Positions 1-4,310 of a DNA stretch of 5,472 nucleotides are shown one piece after another. How positions within the stretch are numbered: position 1 is the first letter of the stretch; each line of letters opens with the position of its first letter. A program made the position numbers and the translations under genes. The stretch is from assembly GCA_900556625.1 (NCBI GenBank), contig USPQ01000131.1:1-5472 (forward strand), in the 5' to 3' direction. This DNA comes from an uncultured Bacteroides sp. Its GTDB lineage: Bacteria; Bacteroidota; Bacteroidia; Bacteroidales; Bacteroidaceae. The notes beneath the pieces were generated by a model. That model had not been told where the DNA came from. It saw only the letters and a program-made list of their open reading frames with translations, and did not search any database.

Positions 1-53
1 AGCAAGTATTGTCTATTTTTAATAGTTATCTATTATTTAACGGGAGGAAATAA
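1..53 (+). CDS. erm(B): 3' end of 23S rRNA (adenine-N6) dimethyltransferase erm(B), cut by left window edge
   Basis: Only the last 16 complete codons and the TAA stop (51-53) are present, plus two bases of the preceding codon. They read QVLSIFNSYLLFNGRK, which I recognise as the C-terminus of ErmB. The full enzyme (about 245 residues) dimethylates an adenine in domain V of 23S rRNA and gives resistance to macrolides, lincosamides and streptogramin B. The catalytic Rossmann domain lies outside the window, so intactness and activity cannot be judged. The stop codon is followed with no spacer by truncated epsilon antitoxin sequence in the same reading frame. Identification rests on a short but highly characteristic tail recalled from memory. 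Confidence 0.9.
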   Translation, partial: QVLSIFNSYLLFNGRK

Positions 54-251
54 TTAAACTATGTTTTGAACCATGAATTAAATAAAAATGACTCTCAATT
101 ATTGGAAGTCAATTTATTAAACCAATTAAAGCTTGCAAAACGTGTAAATCTTTTTGATTATTCTTTAGAAGAATTACAAGCCGTTCATGAGTATTGGCGG
201 TCAATGAATCGTTACTCAAAACAAGTTTTGAATAAAGAGAAAGTGGCTTAA
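54..251 (+). pseudogene. Epsilon antitoxin remnant, 5'-truncated
   Basis: The frame reads from LNYVLNHEL through LLEVNLLNQL and EELQAVHEYWRSMNRYSKQ to a C-terminal KEKVA, matching the epsilon antitoxin of the pSM19035-type omega-epsilon-zeta module. Epsilon is normally about 90 residues and neutralises zeta by blocking its ATP site. About the first 25 residues are missing, including the N-terminal segment that contacts zeta. The homology starts directly after the erm(B) stop, so promoter, RBS and start codon are all gone. A TTG at 66 could formally open a 61-codon ORF, but no Shine-Dalgarno sequence sits at proper spacing. The first ATG (61) is out of frame and stops after two codons. I regard it as non-functional. 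The stop lies one base before the zeta start, keeping the original operon spacing. Confidence 0.9.
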
Positions 252-252
252 T

Positions 253-407
253 ATGGCAAATATAGTCAATTTTACTGACAAACAGTTTGAGAATCGCTTA
301 AATGATAATTTAGAAGAATTGGTTCAAGTAAAAAAGCGGTTGAATCGCCAACCGCTTTTTTACTTGGTGGGCAATCAGGGTCAGGGAAAACCAGTTTGCG
401 AAGAAGA
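253..407 (+). pseudogene. Zeta toxin 5' fragment, frameshifted
   Basis: The ATG at 253 opens with MANIVNFTDKQFENRLNDN, the N-terminus of pSM19035-family zeta toxin, a kinase that phosphorylates UDP-N-acetylglucosamine and poisons cell-wall synthesis. Around 329 one base appears to be missing. From there the zeta sequence continues in another frame (about 331-401): KKAVESPTAFLLGG, then the Walker A P-loop GSGKT and SLR. It hits a TGA at 408. In the original frame the ORF stops at 412-414 after 53 codons. After about 404 the sequence no longer follows zeta, and roughly 135 central residues, including the expected catalytic and substrate-binding residues, are absent. The 3' end reappears at 1297. 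This is an inactive toxin fragment, consistent with survival without intact antitoxin. Confidence 0.88.
325..366. repeat. Perfect 18-bp inverted repeat inside the zeta fragment (terminator-like)
   Basis: Arm 325-342 (CAAGTAAAAAAGCGGTTG) is exactly complementary in inverse to arm 349-366, with a 6-base loop AATCGC. The stem has a GC-containing core flanked by an A-run and a T-run, so on either strand the transcript would form a hairpin ending in U residues, like a bidirectional intrinsic terminator. It overlaps zeta codons for KKAVESPTAF and the likely frameshift site. Whether it terminates transcription is inference. Confidence 0.6.
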
Positions 408-461
408 TGATTGAGCAGGCAGGAACAAAGTGATAAATTCAAATTGTGAGGGAAAATACAG

Positions 462-1007
462 ATGAATCAAGGAAGAATTATTGTGATTACAGGCTCACCG
501 GGGACAGGAAAAACAACAACTGCGTCAATTGTCGCAAAGGAATCAGATATGGATAAATCAGTGCATATGCACACCGATGACTTTTTTCATTACTTAAGCA
601 AAGGCGCAATACCACCACATTTGCCAGAATCCAACAAGCAAAATCTGGTTGTCATTGAAGCCTTTTTAGAAGCTGCAAAGCGATATGCTCGTGGCGGATA
701 TGATGTAATTGTAGATGGGATTGTCGGGCCATGGTTTTTGGAGCCATGGAAAGCTCTTGCCCAAGAAGATTACGAGGTACACTATATTGTATTAAGAGCG
801 AGTAAAAAAGAAACTATGAAGCGAGCTGTGGAACGCTCAAAATTAGATAGAAAAACAAATATTGAATTAGTGGAAACAATGTGGGAGCAATTTTCCGGTT
901 TGGGGATATATGAATCAAATGTCATAGACACAACTACATTCACAATTAAAGATACGGTTTCCGCAATAAAAGAAAGAGTTGCATGTGGGACGTCTTTACT
1001 ATCTTAG
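462..1007 (+). CDS. Small P-loop NTPase/kinase (AAA_33 / CPT-like nucleoside-kinase superfamily)
   Basis: This is an intact 181-residue protein starting at ATG 462, with GAGGGA (448-453) eight bases upstream. A Walker A motif, GSPGTGKT, lies at residues 11-18 after a hydrophobic strand. HTDD (37-40) follows strand 2, a position where kinases of this fold hold the catalytic or Mg-binding acid. A Walker B-like VIVDG lies at 82-86. RASKKETMKRAVER (112-125) resembles the lid/arginine helix of small-molecule kinases. Length and layout fit stand-alone kinases related to chloramphenicol phosphotransferase, shikimate kinase and, more distantly, zeta toxin itself. The substrate cannot be told. The gene sits between the two halves of a broken zeta gene and directly downstream of erm(B), so it arrived by insertion or replacement. 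It could be a resistance phosphotransferase, a nucleotide kinase or a passenger. No antitoxin-like partner is adjacent. Confidence 0.85.
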   Translation: MNQGRIIVITGSPGTGKTTTASIVAKESDMDKSVHMHTDDFFHYLSKGAIPPHLPESNKQNLVVIEAFLEAAKRYARGGYDVIVDGIVGPWFLEPWKALAQEDYEVHYIVLRASKKETMKRAVERSKLDRKTNIELVETMWEQFSGLGIYESNVIDTTTFTIKDTVSAIKERVACGTSLLS

Positions 1008-1029
1008 ACATTCCCATTTGTCAGGAAGA

Positions 1030-1114
1030 TAGCAAAGCCAGCCGAGCCAGTCAACGGTCAAGATGAACGGCGCATTTCATGCGCCGCCGTTGACAGTCAC
1101 GCCCGTCTTTGCTA
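1030..1114. repeat. Three-tier nested inverted repeat (long stem structure)
   Basis: Three perfect 8-bp arms nest inside each other: TAGCAAAG (1030-1037) with CTTTGCTA (1107-1114), GTCAACGG (1050-1057) with CCGTTGAC (1087-1094), and CGGCGCAT (1068-1075) with ATGCGCCG (1079-1086) around a 3-base loop. The outer and middle arms are separated by 12 bases on each side, and a 10-base bulge lies on one side of the inner arm. No U-run follows, so this is not a typical terminator. Candidates are an oriT or replication-origin structure, or a structured RNA. Confidence 0.65.
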
Positions 1115-1126
1115 AAGGGTAATCAA

Positions 1127-1156
1127 GGCGGGAAAGCCCTAAAATGGCTTCCCGCC
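1127..1156. repeat. GC-rich hairpin
   Basis: GGCGGGAAAGCC (1127-1138) pairs with GGCTTCCCGCC (1146-1156), with a single bulged A and a 7-base loop. It directly follows the nested repeat at 1030-1114. The ATG at 1144 lies in its loop, which argues against that ATG as a start codon. An AT-rich stretch (ATTTCAATTTTTAG) follows on the + strand, so weak termination is possible. Confidence 0.6.
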
Positions 1157-1296
1157 CATTTCAATTTTTAGAAAAGAAACGCTCCAAAATCAGAAAGAGA
1201 GCGTCCAAGCACTTTGAGGGATTGGCCGCCTTGTCCACCCATTCAGCGGGACAGCGGGCGGAGGTCAAGGCCGGGTGTAAACCCGTTCATTTCAGC

Positions 1297-1597
1297 TTAG
1301 AAACCCTTCATAAAACGGGCTTATTTAGCGATATAAGGCTTTATAATAGAGAAGGAGTGAAACTTCTATTCAAGTTTAGAAACGCCTTCCATTAGTCCGA
1401 AAGAGACCTTAGAAAGAGAATTAAATCGTAAAGTATCAGGGAAAGAAATTCAACCGACTTTGGAGAGAATAGAGCAAAAAATGGTTCAAAATCAACACCA
1501 AGAAACCCCTGAATTTAAAGCAATTCAACAAAAATTGGAAAGCTTGCAGCTACCTACACCACCAATACCCAAAACACCTAAACTTCCAGGACTTTAA
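1297..1597 (+). pseudogene. Zeta toxin 3' fragment, frameshifted
   Basis: From 1297 the sequence reads LETLHKTGLFSDIRLYNREG, the zeta toxin C-terminal third. At about 1366 one extra base (C) shifts the frame. From 1367 it continues as YSSLETPSISPKETL, through a KEIQPTLERIEQKM segment, to the proline-rich end PTPPIPKTPKLPGL and TAA (1595-1597). This is roughly residues 189 to the end of the usual 287-residue protein. The segment lacks start, P-loop and catalytic centre. It belonged to the same gene as the fragment at 253-407, and together they flank the inserted kinase gene and GC-rich segment. Both pieces are co-linear and on the same strand, so the gene was interrupted or had its middle replaced, not inverted. 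Confidence 0.92.
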
Positions 1598-1610
1598 ACC
1601 TTAAAAAAGG

Positions 1611-1650
1611 AAAAGAGTAGTTACCAAAAAACGGTAACTACTCTTTTTTT
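1611..1650 (+). terminator. Rho-independent terminator of the former epsilon-zeta operon
   Basis: A perfect 15-bp stem, AAAAGAGTAGTTACC (1611-1625) with GGTAACTACTCTTTT (1633-1647), encloses a 7-base loop and is followed by further T residues. It lies 13 bases after the zeta stop. The A-run on the left arm makes it potentially bidirectional. It isolates the toxin cluster downstream from erm(B)/kinase transcription. Confidence 0.9.
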
Positions 1651-1784
1651 ATAAAAACCTTTCCTCATGTTTGAAAAGCTGATCGAGAAATAAAGCACAC
1701 AACGGTATTCTTTCTTTTTTCAGTTGGTACATTTTGCAGTCTGTAACGTGTCATTTACTGTTTGTTACCTTAACATATCCAGTC

Positions 1785-1830
1785 GAAAACACAAGGGTAT
1801 ATAAACGAGCAAGCTCGCCCTTGTGTTTTC
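1785..1830. repeat. Large bulged hairpin, candidate oriT-type inverted repeat
   Basis: GAAAACACAAGGG (1785-1797) pairs perfectly with CCCTTGTGTTTTC (1818-1830). Inside, CGAGC (1806-1810) pairs with GCTCG (1813-1817) around AA, leaving an 8-base bulge TATATAAA on one side only. A long perfect repeat beside a putative mobilisation-gene start is the usual look of a transfer origin. Read on the plus strand the second arm ends in TTTTC, so a terminator is the alternative. No nick-site consensus was recognised. Confidence 0.55.
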
Positions 1831-1885
1831 TTTGTGTCTATGTTGCGTTCTCGTCACAGCAAACGACACGAACACACTGGCGAAA

Positions 1886-1939
1886 ATGAACCAACAAAAC
1901 GAAAAAAGAAAGGAGCGTATACTTCACAGACGGTGTTAA
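1886..1939 (+). pseudogene. Tiny ORF, possible truncated start of a MobC-like gene
   Basis: ATG 1886 opens a 17-codon frame beginning MNQQNEKRKER and stopping at 1937-1939. A short, lysine/arginine-rich N-terminus just after a large inverted repeat resembles the beginning of MobC-type relaxosome proteins in clostridial mobile elements. The ORF breaks off after about 9-11 codons, where the sequence passes into an unrelated frame (see 1923-2015). There is no good RBS in front. The assignment is a guess from position and composition; it could equally be chance. Confidence 0.25.
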
Positions 1940-2015
1940 GGATACTTACCAGATGAAACCGTACATTGCACCGACCGCTGCTGAGTTGGAACAATTTCTT
2001 TCCTCTCTAAATTAA
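1923..2015 (+). pseudogene. Orphan C-terminal peptide, probable gene remnant of unknown family
   Basis: An open frame in phase with 1923 reads FTDGVKDTYQMKPYIAPT, then AAELEQFLSSLN and a TAA at 2013-2015. It has the composition of real protein (an amphipathic C-terminal helix) and ends cleanly, but it has no usable start near the upstream AAAGGAG (1910-1915). The only in-frame ATG (1953) would give 20 residues. It is best read as the tail of a gene whose 5' part was deleted. I do not recognise the family. Confidence 0.35.
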
Positions 2016-2031
2016 ATCTTGCCGAAGCAGT

Positions 2032-2057
2032 GATGTGTCAGACTTTCCTGACACATC
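2032..2057. repeat. Perfect 10-bp hairpin in the leader of the toxin cluster
   Basis: GATGTGTCAG (2032-2041) and CTGACACATC (2048-2057) form a perfect stem with a 6-base loop ACTTTC. One G-U and one G-C pair can extend it outward. It ends 31 bases before the AGGAGGTGATG of the first toxin gene and has no T-run, so it is more likely an operator or leader hairpin, or the end of the lost upstream gene, than an efficient terminator. Confidence 0.55.
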
Positions 2058-2088
2058 GCCGCTTTGCACTTCACAAAATCCGCTGCCA

Positions 2089-2096
2089 GGAGGTGA
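2089..2096 (+). promoter_or_regulatory. Strong Shine-Dalgarno that fixes the toxin 1 start
   Basis: AGGAGGTG at 2089-2096 is nearly a perfect anti-16S match. It sits four bases before ATG 2101 (measured from the end of the motif), which is also six bases ahead of a second ATG at 2107. An upstream in-frame GTG at 2035 lies inside the hairpin and lacks an RBS, so it is rejected as the start. Confidence 0.8.
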
Positions 2097-2100
2097 TGAA

Positions 2101-2970
2101 ATGAGTATGGTAAATGCTGACTCCGTTCAGCTATTCGCAATGCTGAAAAAAATGCAGGATTCCATTTCCTCCATCGAAACTACCAAAAAATCTGTAAAGA
2201 TGAAATATGAACAGTTAGGTGCTGGATGGCAAGATAAAAAATACAACGAGTTGGGCGTGGTTGTAAGAGACTGCAACAAGGCTCTCAATGACATATTGGT
2301 AATTATGCTTCAAGCAGAAAAATATGTGGCTTTACTCGCCAAGAGCCTTAGTGAATACGAAAGTGTTCAACTAGGATCTACAAATGGAATATCTGCAAGC
2401 ACACCTCAGACCAGTAGTTTTGCTGTTACACCATCAAGTGCAGATACAACCACCTTTGAGTCAAATACCTTTGGTTCTAATCTTGCATTTGTTCAAGACA
2501 GACTATCAGCTGAACGATATTTTTCCCGTGGAAATCACTATGAAGAATATCGAGATTATTGGGAGAACGGGAACTATACCTTTTCTCGAAATGAAAATCC
2601 AGAACTCGTATACGTTAGAGCAAGGGATATTGAAGGAGTTTATCTCAGTGACCGAGAACTTGGGAACCCGGAAGGATTTTGGACACGGAATGGTCGAGAG
2701 GGATGGTCGAGAGAAAACATTCTAAGGCGAGCTTCGCACATCCAAGATGTTCGTCAAAATACTGAGTCAGGAATGTCTTTGGATGAGCTTTCACAAAACC
2801 CAGTGTTAGATGATACCATTCGTAGCTATTACAATAATCCTGTCCAGGTTGCGCAGGTAGGTTCTTATTATGTATTTCAGAGTGATGGGCGACATCGAAC
2901 ACTTGCAGCTCAATCGCTTGATACATATATCCCGGTTTTAGTAACAGGTAGCTACACTCGAAATGATTAA
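2101..2970 (+). CDS. Polymorphic toxin 1: WXG100-like N-terminus with ParB/sulfiredoxin-like C-terminal domain
   Basis: The protein has 289 residues from ATG 2101. Residues 1-91 are all-helical in look, with a central turn GAGWQDKKYNELG (W43, with D45 where WXG100 proteins have G), matching the helix-turn-helix export modules of type VII (ESX) substrates. Residues about 92-130 form a Ser/Thr-rich linker. The C-terminal domain (about 135-289) is polar. Near its end it has YYVFQSDGRHRTLAAQ followed by IPVLV. Its DGRHR (262-266) resembles the phosphoryl/nucleotide-binding DGxHR loop of ParB/Srx-fold proteins, a fold reported among polymorphic toxin domains. There is no signal peptide or membrane segment, as expected for ESX cargo. 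I infer an exported antibacterial effector, possibly a nuclease or nucleotide-acting enzyme; the activity is unproven. The next gene, 19 bases downstream, shares the same N-terminus. No immunity gene intervenes. Confidence 0.82.
   Translation: MSMVNADSVQLFAMLKKMQDSISSIETTKKSVKMKYEQLGAGWQDKKYNELGVVVRDCNKALNDILVIMLQAEKYVALLAKSLSEYESVQLGSTNGISASTPQTSSFAVTPSSADTTTFESNTFGSNLAFVQDRLSAERYFSRGNHYEEYRDYWENGNYTFSRNENPELVYVRARDIEGVYLSDRELGNPEGFWTRNGREGWSRENILRRASHIQDVRQNTESGMSLDELSQNPVLDDTIRSYYNNPVQVAQVGSYYVFQSDGRHRTLAAQSLDTYIPVLVTGSYTRND
2107..2373 (+). repeat. Diverged direct repeat copy 1: WXG-like export module
   Basis: This codes for residues 3-91 of toxin 1. It matches 2996-3262 without gaps: by my count 66 of 91 residues are identical over the full modules. 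The similarity stops abruptly after the EY-x-x-V-x-L segment, where the linkers begin. It is a tandem gene duplication with later swapping or replacement of the 3' part, and a possible substrate for recombination between the two genes. Confidence 0.8.
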
Positions 2971-2989
2971 CAAATGAGGAGGTGAGTGT

Positions 2990-4030
2990 TTGAGCAACGT
3001 AAATGCTGATGCAACTCAATTACTGACAATACTGAAAAATATGCGGACCTCCATTTCTTCTATCGAAACTACAAGAAGTTCTGTGAAGATGAAATATCAG
3101 CAATTGGGAATTGGATGGAATGACAAGAAGTACGATGAGCTGGGAACTATCGTAAAAGATTGCAACAAAGCCCTGAATGATATTTTACAGATTATGCTTC
3201 AGGCCGAAAAATACGTTGCTTCACTTGCCAAAAGTGTACAAGAATATGATAATGTTAATTTGGACACTCCTTCTGCACGAAATTCTTTCCTCCAGGGTCT
3301 GCAAACACCTAATGTTGGTAATTCGTCTTATCAGTATTGCCTTGGCGTGCTAACCCAAGGTAGCACACCAGACGGATATATCGCTGTTATATCACAACGC
3401 CATGAAAATGCAGAGCAGAATGTCAGAGAAGTGTTTGACCATTTCGCTGGTAAACTGATGATACAAGATTCTGAATATCCACCGGATCAGACAGCACATT
3501 ACTCACCGGGAAATTATATAGGGCATTCACGAGGAGTCTACTACAATGCAGCTTCTGATATGACAAATCCAAGAGGTGCAGGAACAACTTATTTCCACGA
3601 GCTTGCTCACATGATCGACCATGCTTCGTGCAACTATCGGAGCAATCTATCCAATACTCCAGAATTTGCTGAGGCACTGGTTGAGGACGGACAAAGAATC
3701 CTGAGCTTATATAACAATCTTCCAGTGGAAAAGCAAACTGCTTTTCTGACCCGTATTAGGCAGGATTCAGCTCACTCCTTCTCGGACTTAATTGATGCGA
3801 CAACAAATGGTCAATTGCACGGAAATTATGGTCACTCAAGGAACTATTGGACGAGACCGGGCAATCTACAAGCAGAAGCCTTTGCCCACTTTTTTGAAGC
3901 GTCTATGGGAGACCAAGGCAAATTAGAGCTATTAGCAAATTTCTTTCCTACAGCGTTTGGTATTTTTTCTTCAATGATTGATTCTATTAGACCAGATAAT
4001 CATGTTAGGGTCTTGAGCAGAGAAAGGTAG
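2990..4030 (+). CDS. Polymorphic toxin 2: WXG100-like N-terminus with HExxH zinc metallopeptidase domain
   Basis: The protein has 346 residues and starts at TTG 2990, chosen because GAGGAGGTG (2976-2984) lies just upstream and the alignment with toxin 1 begins there. Residues 1-91 are the export module (GIGWNDKKYDELG, W43/D45). A linker precedes a C-terminal domain (about 120-346) with the zinc motif HELAHMIDH (203-211). Downstream is AEAFAHFFEA, in which E296 is well placed as a third or fourth ligand, as in gluzincins such as the anthrax lethal factor type. H211 is an alternative third ligand (metzincin-like HExxHxxxH, but lacking the glycine). The active-site residues look intact, so the peptidase is probably active. 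No signal peptide. I infer an exported protease toxin or effector; the target is unknown. Gene 4040-4294 starts 9 bases after the stop. Confidence 0.85.
   Translation: MSNVNADATQLLTILKNMRTSISSIETTRSSVKMKYQQLGIGWNDKKYDELGTIVKDCNKALNDILQIMLQAEKYVASLAKSVQEYDNVNLDTPSARNSFLQGLQTPNVGNSSYQYCLGVLTQGSTPDGYIAVISQRHENAEQNVREVFDHFAGKLMIQDSEYPPDQTAHYSPGNYIGHSRGVYYNAASDMTNPRGAGTTYFHELAHMIDHASCNYRSNLSNTPEFAEALVEDGQRILSLYNNLPVEKQTAFLTRIRQDSAHSFSDLIDATTNGQLHGNYGHSRNYWTRPGNLQAEAFAHFFEASMGDQGKLELLANFFPTAFGIFSSMIDSIRPDNHVRVLSRER
2996..3262 (+). repeat. Diverged direct repeat copy 2: WXG-like export module
   Basis: This codes for residues 3-91 of toxin 2 and pairs with 2107-2373. The best conserved stretches are SISSIETT, SVKMKY, DCNKALNDIL and IMLQAEKYVA. 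Substitutions are mostly conservative, and many codon third positions differ, so the duplication is not recent. Confidence 0.8.
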
Positions 4031-4039
4031 GTGCATACA

Positions 4040-4294
4040 ATGGACAAAAACAAGAGCGTTGCAGATTTTATGAATAGCTTCCTTAATACACCTGAACCGA
4101 AAATTGATAATGAGTATTATGAAATCGAAGAACAGTATTTTCGGCAATTCGGTCATGGTGTCCCAAGGGAAATGTTGCCTGATAGCATTTCAACGGAACA
4201 AATTAAACAAGCCATGAAAAAATGCATTCTTTCCAAAAAGGATAATCTCTTTGAACTATTAGGCATCATTATCAACGATAATTATTTATATTAA
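4040..4294 (+). CDS. Small acidic protein, candidate immunity/adaptor protein for the toxins
   Basis: The protein has 84 residues from ATG 4040, preceded by AAAGGTAGGTG (4023-4033). A GTG at 4031 in the same frame would add three residues, but it overlaps the RBS. The N-terminal half is acidic (NEYYEIEEQYFRQFG). Then comes GVPREMLPDSIS, and a helix with KQAMKKCILSKKDN leads to a hydrophobic end. No signal peptide or membrane segment is visible, so it should be cytoplasmic. The pattern of a Tyr/Glu-rich start, a short Pro-containing turn, and a two-residue-spaced Lys/Cys helix is like small proteins often found beside Firmicute polymorphic toxins. I cannot name the family. Its position right after the protease toxin, with translation-coupled spacing, makes immunity to toxin 2, or a secretion-chaperone role, the best guess. 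Confidence 0.75.
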   Translation: MDKNKSVADFMNSFLNTPEPKIDNEYYEIEEQYFRQFGHGVPREMLPDSISTEQIKQAMKKCILSKKDNLFELLGIIINDNYLY

Positions 4295-4310
4295 GAAAAG
4301 GAACGACGAC

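Larger units (their letters stand above)
1008..1296. other. GC-rich non-coding segment with nested inverted repeats, inserted in zeta
   Basis: This stretch is clearly more GC-rich than the AT-rich epsilon-zeta DNA on both sides and ends sharply at about 1296, where zeta coding resumes. A formal ORF runs from ATG 1144 to 1395, but its start lies inside a hairpin, it has no RBS, its composition is non-coding in look, and its last third is simply zeta read-through. On the minus strand I see only very short ORFs. The main content is the secondary structure listed separately (1030-1114 and 1127-1156), plus a small CGGG/CCCG hairpin near 1272-1285. It resembles the structured intergenic DNA found around mobilisation or replication loci of clostridial mobile elements, but I cannot assign it to a named element. 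Confidence 0.55.
1651..2088. other. Intergenic region without an intact gene; mobile-element debris
   Basis: No convincing full-length gene lies on either strand. Besides the hairpins at 1785-1830 and 2032-2057 listed separately, it contains two coding scraps: a tiny ORF at 1886-1939 (MNQQNEKRKER...) and an orphan C-terminal reading frame ending at 2015. 1651-1784 is AT-rich and shows nothing I can identify. A promoter for the downstream toxin cluster should lie here. A weak candidate is TTGGAA (1986-1991), a 16-base spacer and TAAATT (2008-2013), which is far from a good consensus. Confidence 0.5.

Noticed and set aside
1144..1395. 83-codon ORF starting at 1144
   Set aside because: The ATG lies in a hairpin loop without an RBS, the first two thirds have no protein-like pattern, and the last third is the zeta fragment read until its frameshift.
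1986..2013. Promoter TTGGAA, 16-base spacer, TAAATT for the toxin cluster
   Set aside because: Both boxes deviate from consensus and the site overlaps the orphan coding remnant. It is too weak to list as a feature.
2035..2100. Upstream GTG start for toxin 1, adding 22 residues
   Set aside because: It lies inside the 10-bp hairpin and has no RBS. AGGAGGTG at 2089 fixes ATG 2101, and alignment with toxin 2 also begins there.
2384..2725. Overlapping 113-codon plus-strand ORF within toxin 1
   Set aside because: It is a frame shadow of the toxin gene with no RBS, low-complexity start and no recognisable protein pattern.
2645..3019. Minus-strand ORF across the toxin 1/toxin 2 border
   Set aside because: It is antisense to two well-supported genes, has no RBS and no family pattern.
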